A stretch of 64,000 nucleotides of DNA from Mauremys mutica (GCF_020497125.1 NC_059073.1:13847225-13911224), one strand, 5' to 3'; shown: positions 44,421-56,499, counted from the stretch's first letter. Notes: generated by a model from the letters alone, not told the origin. Program-made: numbers and translations.

Positions 44421-45890
44421 CCCTTTCTCTATCTCAGAACAAGCATATATATTTTTGATGCTTTAGCCAAATAGAAGTTATACTTTAGTCCCATCTGGCC
44501 TTAAACTCTGATATATGAATAAAAATAGTGATGTGAACTCCCCTACTGTGGCATAAAGTGTGATGGACTCTTTAATGGCCACAAGTAGTTAGGATACAAT
44601 TTTGATATGAAATTCACTTGAAAATAGGGATCTTTGTGGCATTCATTGGTTTGCAGCCAACTGATGTCCTATGAATGGAAGCTGAGAAATCTGGCTCTTT
44701 TTTGTAAAGGAAGTTTCCACAAAATTGAGTTGAGGCTGATCCTCTTTATGATTATGTTTTATAGTTTGCCAATGATGTCCTTTATCAGAAGAGCTTAAGA
44801 TGTTACCAGAGTATTCTGCTCAATGTATTGCTTTGCAGGGCATTGATGAGTACATAGACTGGGGATGGTGGGGAACTATAAGAAAAGATTATGCACATGA
44901 ATGTGGTTGATGAGTGCCAGGAAGACAACAAAAGTTCATTTGGAAATCTGCCTGGTGGATATAAAAGGGAATGTATCATTTTCAGTACTTCAGTTAAGCA
45001 GAACGTTTGCAAAAGTAAATGCAGGGTAAGACTCTGTTTTACATTTCAGAAGAAGTTATTTGCCTAATAAATCCCACAGTCATGTAGTTTTTGCTTAGTT
45101 ATGAGATCCATAAGCAACTGCATTTGTGGTGAAAATTATAAATAATTACCAAGATTTTTTTATTAAATAAACCTCTCTTGTGTAGAGAACCTGAGTCCGG
45201 GTTGTTGAGGGTTCTTTATGTTTAAAATTAAGGATGTCCAGAGACCTTTTGAGAATTAGATCCATTTGCTACAGTGGTAGTTATGCAATGCTCTCAAATA
45301 TCAAATGGAACATAGATCTTGAAATGTGTCGTAATGGTTCCATGCTCAGATATTTAGGAAAAGTACTTTCTTTAGTCCAGCAAACATGGCTTTGTGCAGA
45401 TTTGTTACCATTCAGGAAATGGGTATAAGCTAGCCAGTTTACATCTTTTTTAGACTGAATGACTGGGCCAAATTCAGATTTGCTATAAGCAGATGCAACT
45501 CCACTGAAATCAGTGGAATTACACCAAAGATGAATTTAGCCCTTGATGTGCGAGCTCTGGGAATAGACAATGTTTGGGATGCTACAGTGTGCACAGTGTA
45601 ATTTTTCTACTGCATATAAGCAACAGAAGAATGATGGAAAACTTGCCATATTTATACCCTTGTGAGAGAGAATATGCGGGGAGCAAGGTAAATAGTATAA
45701 AAATGTAATTATACCATATTCAAATATTTATGCCTAGTTACTTCCAGGGAAACCCTTTTTACTTGTTTCTAGTCTACTGTACAGTTTAACATGATACATA
45801 AAAACCACTGCTAACACCTCACTAAACAGATCCAGCTGATAGTTTGATCTTAAATTTCCTCTTCGGTGTTCATCTAACTCAGGCCAGGTC
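44421..45890. other. Unassigned DNA
   Basis: No gene or full repeat was recognised. GGGCCAAATTCAGATTTGC...CACTGAAATCAGTGGAATTA at 45466-45522 is a copy of the short dispersed palindromic motif described among the findings. Confidence 0.4.
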
Positions 45891-45891
45891 T

Positions 45892-47219
45892 ACACTAGAA
45901 ACTTTCACCACTATAATAATATTGGGTAGGGTGTTGCTTTTTATGACATTTTTATACCAGCAAAAATTCTAGTGTAGACAAAATTATACTGACAAAAAGC
46001 TTTTGTTTTTGCAAAAAATAAAAGCACATTGTGTCTACACTGGAGAGGGGTTTGCTGGTATAGCTATACTGTTGGACCTTTTTAGGGTAGACTAGACCAG
46101 GGGTGAAAGGAAAATACAGCTCTTACCGGTATGGGGTCCACTCTGCCTCCCCCCGCCCCAGAATGGGCAGGGCCTCAGGCAGAAGGGGCGGGGCCAGGGT
46201 GAAAGTAAGTTACATTTCTTACTGGTACAGTCCAAATCCAAGCAACCCACCTCTCCTACATACTTCATACCTCCCACTGCATGATTTCACTGTAGAACAT
46301 AAAGCTGCTACTACTACTACTACCAGTACTTTCTATAATACAACTTTATTATTGGAATAAGCCTGAAAAAGTGAAAACTCTGTCACATTTTTCTCCTTGT
46401 CCTCGCTCCTCCTCCAGCCAGGCTGCCGATGCGGCCAGGCTCCACGTTACCCCGACCCCTCACACTCAGCAGGGGCTGCAGCGGCTCCCCTCTAGCTTGC
46501 AGCAGGAAGCAGGGGGACTAGCTGAGGGAGAAACCTCCCCAGGTAGCCTGCTGCCTCCATAAGAACAGTTTAAATTTAGCTGTTCACTCCGCGGGATTAG
46601 GGGTCATTTATCACATCGCTGTTAATTTCACTCACAGTTGTTGGGGCTGGAGGAGGAGGAGGAAGAGAAACCAATGTGACAGTGACTTTTCCCCTTCCAC
46701 TGGCTTTTATTAGCTCCGGATTTAAGCTGTGCAGCCAAATGCCTATTGTATTTTGCCCTTGCCTTGGTCTCACCCCCCCGCCCCCAACAACTGTGAGTGA
46801 AATCAACAAGGATGACAGAAATGGCCCCTAATCCGCAGTCTGAACTGCGGAGTGAACAGCTAAATTTAAACTTCTTATGCAGGCAGCAGGCGTCCTGGGG
46901 AGGCTTCTCCCTCAGCCAGTCCCCTTGCTACAAGCTAGAGGGGAGCCCTGCAGCCCCTGCTGAGTGTGAGGAGTTGGGGGAATGTGGAGCCTAGCCGCGT
47001 TGGTAGCCTGGCTGGAGGAGGAGGGAGGAGAGAAACCACTGTGACAGTGAGTTTTCCCTTTCCAAGCTTTTATTAGCTTTGAGTTTAAACTGTTTTTTGT
47101 GCAGCCAAAAGAGGGAAAGTAAGCCAGTACTGAACTCTCCACTTACTTGCCGGTACGCTGCTGCACCTTTTCTTTTACTGGTACTCCGTACCGGCTTACT
47201 TTCACCTCTGGACTAGACC
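45892..47219. mobile_element. MITE of the GGCC(A)GGTCTACACTA family, interrupted near its right end
   Basis: The left end GGCCAGGTCTACACTAG is at 45892. The right end GGGTAGACTAGACCTAAG is reached only by skipping the hAT insertion 46098-47210. Internal TAGTGTAGACA (about 45972) and GTGTCTACACTGG (about 46031) blocks belong to the same family as the 25.8 and 39.2 kb elements. Confidence 0.55.
46090..47218. mobile_element. 1.1-kb hAT element with long internal inverted repeat, nested in a MITE
   Basis: The element spans 46098-47210. The ends CAGGGGTGAAAG and CTTTCACCTCTG are inverted, and both flanks are GACTAGAC (46090-46097 and 47211-47218), a perfect 8-bp duplication with central TA. Inside, about 46375-46650 and 46785-47065 are inverted copies of each other around a loop of about 130 bp. 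A block beginning GGAGGAGGAGG...GAGAAACCA also recurs directly at about 46650 and 47020. No transposase frame is seen; it is non-autonomous. Confidence 0.9.
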
Positions 47220-49490
47220 TAAGTATCTAATATTGGTCTTGCCATTCAGACAGGTAGAGAAACCTCCGATTTGTTTTTCTCCTTCTCTGGAAGCGTGTAT
47301 TGTGTCATCATGTCCATTGCCACTGACCTATGTATGCTATATAGTCAAGTGCACTTAAAAGCAATAAATACATTGCTTAGTGACTATTGAATATCAGATG
47401 ATGGCACCGTGAATTTGGTAACCCACAGCCGATTCTGTGAGAGTATAATATGTAGACAGCTACATGTTATCCCTGTCACCGAAAGAAATACTTCAAACTC
47501 TTCTGGCATGTCTCTGTGCTCTCGGACTTGTTGTGGTGGTAACTGGCCCTGAAGTGCTTACGAGCCAGAGTTTCAGGGCCATAAAATACAGCGGATCTTA
47601 CCGTATTAAAAAATCATGATACTCTGGCATGAATACTCACATAGCTTGGGGAATTAATCTGTACAATGACATTTCCACACAATCTCTTTCCAATGCATGA
47701 AAGGACACTGTCAGGAGAGAACTTTTTCCACATGGCCAAGACTTGCAATTTATGCTGCTTTCTTGTTCAACACTCTGCCTTGTTTGATCAAGGCCTTTCT
47801 AATCATGTTGAATTCTCTGCATAATTGTGATAGGCTTTGTGAGGTGAACTACTGAGTTAAGACTATTCAGCCTATGTCACCTGTCTAGAATACAATCTCC
47901 AAGGGACCACAGAAAAGAAATAGTGACTTGGTTCAAGACTATATTTAATTGAATGTCATTTAATTGAAGCAATGATATGAGGGGAAGCAGCAATGGAAAA
48001 GGCGCTGAGCTCAAGTTAGTACAGCAGCTTGGAATTCTATCGGTTAACCGCTAGAGAGCTATTCGGTTTCCATCATTGACAGGGATCATTGAAATTGACA
48101 AAATGCTTATAAGTAACAAAGTTCTTCTGGATTTGAATTGCATTGTTTTACAGGGTAGATATTTCTCCACAAAAAAGGTAAAAGCCTATTTGCCTGGCTG
48201 GTATCCCATGCTGTTGCCATTGCAAAGAAACTCCTGATATGACAACATACTGAACCTTGCAAAAATATAAGTAAATGACTTGCTGTTTTATTCATTCTAC
48301 GTCATCTCTAACACATGAAGTTGTCAAGGACGGGAATATTTTGTTTGTTTGGTATGGTAGGGAAGGAAATTGTTTGCCAAATACACATTACCTGAATTTA
48401 TTGCATCTTAACTTTTTGGATCCTTTGCATTTAGATCTCATAAAAGAAATGCAACCTCAAATTCATTGGTGCAGTAATGGTAAATACAGGTTTACATTAC
48501 ACTTGGAAGCAGAGAAAAACTTCTCAGCTTAAAAAAAAAATTGGCAGTGTTACAAGAATCGTCGTAAGTGAGAGTTTTCAACTTTATTTAGATCAGACTC
48601 CAGTATAGTCTAACAAATAAAAACTACTGGTCTGAAAAGGCACAAACACGCAGCCTGAGGGACCATATGTTAATTAAACCTACCACGTGGACCAAAATGA
48701 AGTCTGTGATTCTCAAAAGCAGCATCTAGTCTACCCTCATCATGTATGCAAAAATTCTCTCTACCGCTAATAGGACAGTGCCAAGAAGAGTATATTTATT
48801 GCAATCTTTGTACTACATGGTTTGCATCATGTATACAAAGGATATTTGGAGCTCCTGAATTAAGTGTAACAATTAGGGGCAAATCAGCGCCTTCAGATTT
48901 TTTGTACTAAATTAATTAAACAGCTACTAAAATAAATAGAAGTAGCAGACACATAATTCCATTGCTGCAAAATTCAATATATTTATACTCCAATAAGTAC
49001 ATAAAAACAAAAAATGCCACCTGTCCCACTCTAAATGTTCAGCCAAAATCTCAAAAATAAGTGGTTCATTCATACATATATTTAAAATGGGAGGCTAAGG
49101 GGTCTGGTTAAGATTTGTAAAAAGAAAAATTTCCCTGTAGTCCAATTAGATAGAACAAAAACCATTGCAAATAGGTGGCTTAAATTGGAAACAGGTGTTC
49201 ATAAAAAGAGAATACCCCAATCCAGCCATTTTACACCATGTAAAAGTGGCGGAGCAGCATCTCTGAAAGCCTCAGATCTGTCCAGAGAAAGTTTCGTTGT
49301 GCAGGAACTGAGTAAGACAGCCATAAAGCTGTCCTCTAGTCACCCCCTTGCAAATCTTTTAGTAGGGGTGGTACTGGGGGTGGTAAGAGGGGCGTGTCGG
49401 GGCAGGGCTGTGTGACACTAAGCGCTGCTGATCGTGTGGGCAGCACTGTGTCCCATGGACAGATGGGGATAGATTGCTGTATCTTTTACA
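47220..49490. other. Unassigned DNA
   Basis: About 2.3 kb with no gene or repeat family I can name. An A10 run is at about 48531-48540. Frames of 62-85 codons show no domain. Confidence 0.4.
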
Positions 49491-49620
49491 CAGGGCCGGC
49501 TCTACCATTTTTGCTGCCCCAAGCAACAACAACAACAAAAAGCCATCCGGACTTGCTGCCCCAAGAATGGACGGAATGCCGCCCCTTAGCATATGCCGGC
49601 CCAGGCACCTGCTTCCTCCG
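49491..49620. mobile_element. hAT MITE fragment (CAGGGCCGGCTCTACC)
   Basis: The left end CAGGGCCGGCTCTACCATTT and the body (TGCTGCCCCAAGCAAC, AGAATGGACGGAATGCCGCC, CACCTGCTTCCTCCGCTAG) match a turtle hAT MITE. The right end (expected GAGCCGGCCCTG) is missing. A CAA run lies at about 49525-49539. Confidence 0.65.
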
Positions 49621-50854
49621 CTAGTGCTTATACAGGTCCCCAAAGCTGTCTATGTAACCCCAGCAGCTGCAGAGCAGTCCAGACTCAGGAGGACTCTTAG
49701 AGGCATAATCCAAAATCTCCCCCAGGGTGTGGAGAGGGTATGGACGGCATGTGTGGGGAACAGAGATGGGTGAAATAATGACACATTTAATCTGTGCTTG
49801 TCCTCCTTATGTTCTATCTAATCAGATGCATATGCTCAATCTATACCATGTAGAAAGACAAATCCAATCTCAGGTTGCCATGTCTCTTTCTCTCTCAGGT
49901 GAAAATTGTCACATACTGGAGTTGGCATTATGTCTGACAGAGAGAGGACCTTGTGGTAGATAATGAATTTTAAATAAGCGTGTAGCAGGAGTCCTGCCTC
50001 TCTCTGTTCCCTCTCTCCCCTCCTCATCCCAATGGATATAAAATAATGGTAGCCCAGACTGCCTCCTCCCCGGGGAAAAATCCCTGGTAGGGATGAAAAT
50101 GTCACAAGGTGTTCTCATGCAGGGCATGCTCCCACAGAAACACCAGGAGAATTGACTAATAATCCAAGGATTCTGAGGATTCATGATGACATTCAGCTAT
50201 CTGGGGAGAAATCCTGTTTATGGGGGTGCCTTCTAATCCCGCTGGGGATGAAATTCAGTGGGAGTTGAGAGACCAGCACCTCTCAAGATTCAGACTCAAA
50301 TATTACATACTCATCCCTACGTAGTCGAAGATGGGGGTTAGAATAGCTTCTTATCCTATTAACTAAAAACTGTGTTCATTTCTCTTGTATTATGCAGAGT
50401 GTTCCTTAGTGGTACAGAATGTTGGGTAGTGCTATTATAAAATTCTTCTTTCAAATAAGTGCTTTAGAATCCCCTTTCCTGTCTGTGTTTAGTTTGGCAT
50501 GAATCCAGTATGCTTGTGACAGTGTATTTTGGGCTGCTGTTGTACATATAGCATGAATGATGCACTGAGAAGTTGTTTCTAGTGTCTCTGGAGATCCAGG
50601 CATTGTGAGCTGCTCTGTGCTGTGTTTTTGCTAGCTAGAGAAACCATTAAACAAGTGGACATGCATCAATTCCTTCTCTAGGCGTTACTGGTGGTCCAAA
50701 AGAAATCACTAATGAAATGCAAGGTAAAACCTATTATTGATGATCTTTTGTATTTCATTAATTAAATTACTAGGTTTTGTAAACATTTGTGTGCTGACAG
50801 TTTCCTGCATTACTCTTGAAGATAGTTACATTAACATTAATGGACCTCATTCAT
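49621..50854. other. Unassigned DNA
   Basis: About 1.2 kb without a recognised gene or repeat. Confidence 0.4.
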
Positions 50855-51029
50855 ACAAACTCAATAAGGAGTCCGGTGGCACATTAAAGACTAACAGATT
50901 TATTTGGGCATAAGCTTTCATGGGTAAAAAAAACAAACAGTTCTTCAGTGGCCACCAGACTCCTTGTTGTTTTTGTGGATACAGACTAACATGGCTACCC
51001 CTTGATACTTGACACAATTCGGACAAACT
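50855..51029 (+). mobile_element. Fold-back retroposon with 7-bp target duplication
   Basis: The insert 50862-51022 is flanked by ACAAACT (50855-50861 and 51023-51029). The left half, AAGGAGTCCGGTGGCAC to GCATAAGCTTTCATGGGTAA, is inverted. The right half, GGCCACCAGACTCCTTG to CAGACTAACATGGCTACCCC and TTGATACTTGA, is the family's 3' end in plus orientation. The two halves overlap only in the CACCGGACTCC block, so the hairpin is shorter than at 28.8 kb. Confidence 0.75.
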
Positions 51030-51129
51030 GTTTCTCCAAAACAATTTCTGGAATTAAATAATCTTATTAGGGTTAAAATAAATATAACAGGAGAAGGCAG
51101 AGAAATTAAGACGTAGAGACAAGGGAGAA

Positions 51130-51305
51130 GACATGTTTTCATATCTTAGTGATGGAAAAAAACCTGTGAGGTCTCATAATCCATCTCCCTCTCAGTGCAG
51201 TTGTGATGGCCTCCATCTCAGCCAAGACATCCAGATTTGAACCAGACTCCTGAATTGAGAGCACGAGTCTCTGTTGCTTGAGTTATGGAGCTGGGGGCTA
51301 TAACA
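51130..51305 (-). mobile_element. Second tRNA-derived SINE type, fragment
   Basis: On the minus strand, ATAACTCAAGCAACAGAGACTCG followed by GGTTCAAATCTGG has the spacing of polymerase III A and B boxes. The body (ACCTGTGAGGTCTCATAATC on the plus strand) differs from the 34.9-kb SINE. It is degraded and its family is uncertain. Confidence 0.4.
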
Positions 51306-52659
51306 GACTCTCATCCTCTATGCATCAAGCATAGTAAAGAGACACATAGCACACTACGACCAGTAGTAAAATGACCATAGCACACAAGGTTGTTCCATAC
51401 AATATATTTGAATGTGTTGAAATACCCCCCAAAATGGGGCTTCTACCATTTCCCTTGGTAGAATATTCCACAGTCTTCTAGATCTTTATCAAGTAGATTT
51501 TCAGCCTGATATACAATATAAATATTTTTGAGATTTTTGGCAGAAATTTTAAATATTAACTGGGGGCTGAATGGTGTGAAAAGATTCAGGATGGTAGTTC
51601 CAGAGAGCAGAGGTGGAGAGCCTTATCTCAGCACTGCCGGGCTTTGCAAAGGGACAGATAGGACAAATGCCTCTGAGAAGTGGGGAAAAGAATCGGATAA
51701 AGGCCAAGTTCCTGACAAATTATTTTGTTCTTGTAAATTTGTATTCCCTAAAACCAGTCAATTTGCACCCAGGATGAGATTTTCTATGGCAAGCTGCCTC
51801 CAGGATTGCATTTTCAAGATCTAGTCACTATAAATCCCTGAGAAATTGAATCACTGATTCATGAATGGCCTGGATTTATTGCTCTACTTAAATTTGTTTT
51901 TGCTTACAACTATCCTTTAAACACGCTTGTTAAGAAACAGATCGGGCACAAGGTAGGCGATCAATAAAACATGGCAAATATTTGGATAAACTAGAGCATA
52001 TTAACTGAATTATTGTATGGAGATGACGCACTAGATGCAGCAGACTGGAAAAATTTAGAGAATTTTAAATTGGCTAAATTGAAACAAAAGACCACACTGA
52101 ATAGTTTTTTTAAAATCTCCTTTATCAACTACAGAAACTCTTATTACTGTATATTAATCTGTTGCTATATGTTAGCTTGCTAAGTGGCAGAAAGACCTCC
52201 TTATGAGAAGCTATGAAAGTACTTAAACCATTTCCTCAGTTTGCCAGGCTTAGCTGTAGGATTCTTATCATTGATTATACTCTGAGGCGATTCAGCATGG
52301 TTCACATACATGAAGGCATGAGGTCTCTTCATTTTGCACAAGGACCTGTTTCTCAGCTAGCTAGTGATTGAATACGTGGCCTTAGCCTTAAAACTAAGGA
52401 AGCAACATGTGTGACTGAACAGTAACGCACAATTTAGAGGTAAACTGGTGGCTTCTATAATGTGGTGCTCAGGACTCAGTTTATGGATAATTGTGTTTGT
52501 TTTTAATGTCATTTTGGTATTTTACTAAGAGGAAAAGTTTCCAGTGTATCAGGCTGCATCAGTACAGACAAATATGGAATAATCTCTTTGGTTAGATCAA
52601 ATATATTTGTTTCAGTTTAATATCTGCTAATGCCTGCTGTGACCTAAAAGATTAAGGTG
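51306..52659. other. Unassigned DNA
   Basis: No gene or repeat family was recognised. A 98-codon frame at 51528-51824 has no known domain. Confidence 0.4.
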
Positions 52660-52835
52660 AATGAAGTTCTTTTGTCTAGGAGACTGAATTGCTATGTGGC
52701 CTTGGGCAACTCCTTTAACCTTTATTGAGGAAACAAATCTCATTTGGCCATCTGTCACATGGGGATGAAAATTATAACCTACCCTCCAGGAGTATTGTGA
52801 GTACTTGAACATATGAAATGGTATAGAAGTGCTGC
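52660..52835 (+). mobile_element. MIR-like SINE
   Basis: TGGCCTTGGGCAACTCCTTT, GGCCATCTGTCACATGGGGA and GAGTATTGTGAGTACTTGAA follow the MIR core order, with a diverged middle. Confidence 0.65.
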
Positions 52836-53252
52836 CTTTTCTTAACTGTTTCTATTACTACTGTTGTTGTTATGGAATTGTTCTGTGTGCTTTCGGGGCT
52901 GAAGTAGATAATTTAATAGGACTTGGCCATCTCTAAATCCTGTGATTCTAGAACAGCCTGAAGAGCAAAGGCTTATGTCACAAATGTAATAGTAATAATG
53001 ATTTGTACTTGTATGGTATGATATCTTTTAGCAGGGGATCTTAAGAAAACAGGAAACAATTTTTAAAGATAGATGTAAAGCAACTTTTATCTCATCAGTA
53101 TTAGCCTGAGCTTGCAAACACTTAAGGATGTGAGTAACTTTATGCATGTGAATATTCCCGTTAAAGTCATTGGGATTACTTGTGTAGAAGATCTTTGTTT
53201 GTCAGATCAGGGCCCAGCCTAGAATATATTATGTGCCCTTTGGGGAGACTTT

Positions 53253-53548
53253 GGGCTGGTCCACACTAAGAAGCGGGGTCGAACTAGGGTACGCAAATTC
53301 AGCTACGTGAATAGCGTAGCTGAATTCGAAGTACCCTAGTTCGAACTACTTACCCGTCCAGACGCTGCGGAATCGAAGTCCGCGGCTCCAAGGTCGACTC
53401 CGCCACCGCCGTTTGCAGTGGTGGAGTACCGGAGTCGACCGCAGCGCTTCCGGAGTTCGAACTATTGCGTCCAGATTAGACGCGATAGTTCGAACTCCGA
53501 GAAGTCGAACTCACCGCGTCGACCCGGCTGGTAAGTGTAGACTAGCCC
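53253..53548. mobile_element. MITE with nested hairpins
   Basis: It lies between GGGCTGGTCCACACTAAG and TAAGTGTAGACTAGCCC, followed by TTA. TCGAACTAGGGTAC (53279-53292) pairs perfectly with GTACCCTAGTTCGA (53331-53344) and encloses a second pair, ATTCAGCTACG/CGTAGCTGAAT. A third hairpin joins 53452-53471 to 53479-53498, with 19 of 20 matching and an 7-bp loop. Sister of 37848-38142. Confidence 0.8.
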
Positions 53549-53584
53549 TTAGATGATTCAATCTAATCTGTTGTTTATAGGTGT

Positions 53585-53835
53585 TTCTGTAGTGGCTTGC
53601 CAACTACAAAACCAGTTTCTCCTCCCTTGGTTTTCACACCTCAACTGCTAGAAGAGGACCTCATCCTCCCTAATTGAACTAACCTTGTTATCTCCAGCCT
53701 GCTTCTTGCTTGCACATATACACCTGCCCCTGGAAATTTCCACTGCATGCATCCAACGAAGTGGGTATTCACCCACGAAAGCTCATGCTCCAAAACTTCT
53801 GTTAGTCTATAAGGTGCCACAGGACTCTTTGCTGC
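53585..53835 (+). mobile_element. Longest copy of the CACGAAAGCT retroposon family
   Basis: The 3' part shows GAAGTGGGTATTCACCCACG, AAAGCTCATGCTCCAAAAC and GTTAGTCTATAAGGTGCCAC and stops at CTCTTTGCTGC. Upstream, CTCCCTTGGTTTTCACACC, AGAGGACCTCATCCTCCC, AACCTTGTTATCTCCAGCC and ACCTGCCCCTGGAAATTTCC are, from recall, the usual 5' extension of this repeat. The other copies here are therefore 5'-truncated. It abuts a minus-strand CR1. Confidence 0.6.
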
Positions 53836-54534
53836 AACCCCAACTAAATCATCCTAGCCAGTGCTTTGTCAAGCCAGGCCTTAAAAACCTCTAAGGATTG
53901 AGATTCCAGCACCTCCCTAGGTAACCCATTCCAGTGCTTCACCACCCTCCTAATGAAAAAGTTTTTCCTAATATCCAACCTAAACTTCCCCCACTGCAAC
54001 CTGAGACCATTGTTCCTTGCTCTGTCATCTGCCACCACTGAGAACAGCTTAGCTCCATCCTCTTAGGAACCTCCCTTCAGGTAGTTGAAGGCTGCTATCA
54101 AATCCCCCTTGCTCTTCTCTTCTGCAGAATAAATAACCCCAGTTCCCTCAGCCTCTCCATTTAAGTCATGTGCACCAGCCCCCTAATCATTTTCGTTGCC
54201 CTCCGCAGGACTCTCTCCAATTTGTCCATGTCCTCCTGTAGTGGGGGGGAACAAAATTGGACACAGTACTACAGGTGTGGCCTCACCAGTGCCGAATAGA
54301 GGGGAATGATCACTTCCCTCAATCTGCTGGCAATGCCCCTACTTATACAACCCAAAATGCCATTAGCCTTCTTGGCAACAAGGGCACACTGTTGACTCAT
54401 ATTCAGCTTCTCGTCCACTGTAATCCCCAGGTCCTTTTCTGCAGAACTGCTGCTTAGCCAGTCGGTCCCTAGTCTGTAGCAGTGCATGGGATTCTTCCTT
54501 CCTAAGTGCAGGAATCTGCACTTGTCCTTAAGCA
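53836..54534 (-). pseudogene. CR1 reverse transcriptase C-terminal part, truncated at both ends
   Basis: Two minus-strand frames carry the CR1 pattern. 54535-54269 reads through [38 protein letters not shown] and [12 protein letters not shown]; 54038-53844 reads [20 protein letters not shown] and [18 protein letters not shown]. Between them frame is lost. The FADD catalytic block lies upstream and is missing, and the 3' tail with the ATTCTATG repeat is also absent, replaced by the adjoining retroposon. Confidence 0.85.
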
Positions 54535-55173
54535 TTATTAGCCAGGCTACACTGTCATTATTATTTTATTTCATTTTACTTTATTACCTTCCATTAATTT
54601 CTTATGCCATTAAGGAAACAGAGGCATGTTTAACCTTCTGATCCCTTGTTAGAAGAAATCTAGAACTTCCACAGAATAAACTATGCCAAAGGCAATTGCT
54701 TGACTTAACTCTGCTGTGATTTAAAAAAAAATCTACTGTGATTATACAAGCTCCTCCTTATTTTTAAATTTACTCTTGATTAGCTCTACTTCAGTTATGT
54801 TTTTTGTTATCCATGGCTGACTCCCCAAGATGCTAATTATTACTGTAGAACACAGATACCGCTGAGCTAATGCATTCTGGAAACATTGGGTAAAGGAAAA
54901 GGATGTCAGGCATGCACAGTTAGAAAATGAACCACTGAAAATGATTGGTAATTTCAGCTATTTTTGTAGCTGGATAATCTATTATTCTTCCCTTTTTTTA
55001 AGACAAACACCCCTTCTCGAGTTGCTTACATTGATGAAAATTGGATCTCAAAAAGTTTTTTTTTTCATTTGTTTGCATTACTTTTGACATGTTGCATTGC
55101 ATCATCTAGTCTTAGGAGGTGAAAGTGTGGTGGGATGTAATGAAATGGAGGACTAATGTTTTATATAACATAA
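54535..55173. other. Unassigned AT-rich DNA
   Basis: No gene or repeat family was recognised. Confidence 0.4.
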
Positions 55174-55501
55174 CGGGTGGCCAAACTTACTGATCCTCCG
55201 AGCCACTTATGATAATCTTCAGAAGTTCGAGAGCCGGGCGCACCTGCTGGGGTTTGGGGCTTCAGCCCTGGGAGGCACTTGCCAAGGCTCAGGGCTTCAG
55301 TTCTGCTCCTGCTGAAGCCCCAAGTCTTGGCAGGCACCTTCCACAGGGCTGAAGCCCTGAGGCCCCCTTCCTGATGAGTAGAAGCCCCTACCCCGCCACA
55401 GGGAAGCAGCTCTGAGCTCCCCTTCCAATCTGCTACATGGAGAACGGGGGGGAGGCATGAGGGGCACTGTAACTGTGAAAGAGCCACAGTTTGGCCACCT
55501 C
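55174..55501. mobile_element. hAT-like MITE (GGGTGGCCAAACTT)
   Basis: The ends GGGTGGCCAAACTTAC and CACAGTTTGGCCACCT are inverted. CTCCGAGCCAC near the left and AAAGAGCCACAG near the right are the usual hAT-family subterminal blocks. The interior is GC-rich with inverted GGGGCTTCAGCCC and GGGCTGAAGCCC pairs. No clean 8-bp duplication is visible, so the copy is old. Confidence 0.65.
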
Positions 55502-55799
55502 AGTAATATAATATATTTATCATCCCGTTTTGGAAGTACTGACTCTGGCAATATCCTGATTTCACTGAAGTCAGTAGCAAAACTTGCATCGACTTAACTA
55601 GAGCCAGGATTTCATCCTTTAGTGTATTGCCACATTACCTCATTGTCAGCACTTAAATTAAAAAGAATGGGCAGTGATTAGAAACAAAATGAACTGGACA
55701 GTAGTTACAGAAAATCAAAGATATTAGCCATTCCTCCTTGCTTGGGAATCTGACTGAGAAGGGGAAAAACTCCCTGTCGCAGCTGTGAACTCACAAATG

Positions 55800-55965
55800 G
55801 GAAAACAAGGCTGAGAGTCTATTCAGATTTTGCCATTAAATTGCTTTTTCACCTTGGGCAAGTCACTTAATCACTCAGTATCTTAATTTCTCATCTGTAC
55901 AAAATGTGGTTAGATTTACCCATCTTTGCAAAGCACCGAGATCAGTGGATAAAAGGAAGCATTTA
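55800..55965 (+). mobile_element. MIR-like SINE
   Basis: ACCTTGGGCAAGTCACTTAA, ATTTCTCATCTGTACAAAAT and TTGCAAAGCACCGAGATC follow the MIR core and tail order. Confidence 0.7.
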
Positions 55966-56499
55966 TGTGCAAATCTCAATGTTGATCCTAAGCCTGTTAT
56001 AAAACAAACAGAAATCTTCTACAGAAGTTGCCTACATTGTCCTTGATTTGTTCAGTGGTGTTTGCAGGATTTAGCAGTTAGGGTGGCAAGGGTTTGCCTT
56101 TGGGAGCATCAGGTGTTGTCTGAATAACTGCTGCCAACTGCAGGAATTTCATTTAGGACACTGAAGAGGCTATGCTGTGCCACATTTTATCAATGAATTG
56201 CTATAGTGAACTTGCTCATAATGCTGCAAACAGGTGGTGCAGATTCTGACTGTTGCCTCTGGAGAGATGCCACAGAAATGTGATGGCATAGCTGGAATGG
56301 CATTTTTGGACACTCTCTTGATTTTTAGAGAATTATTTCAGTGAAGAATATTACTTCTGAAACAGGGAAAAACTTCTTCAAATTTAAAAGCTGGAGCTAT
56401 GAGCCATATTTTTCTGCTACATTTGGCCTGTAGGTTTGTGAGTTTTGATTGGGAATGTAAAATCATGTTAGCACAGCTTAAGATACTTCTCATGTAGCA
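55966..56499. other. Unassigned DNA
   Basis: No gene or repeat family was recognised. Confidence 0.4.
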
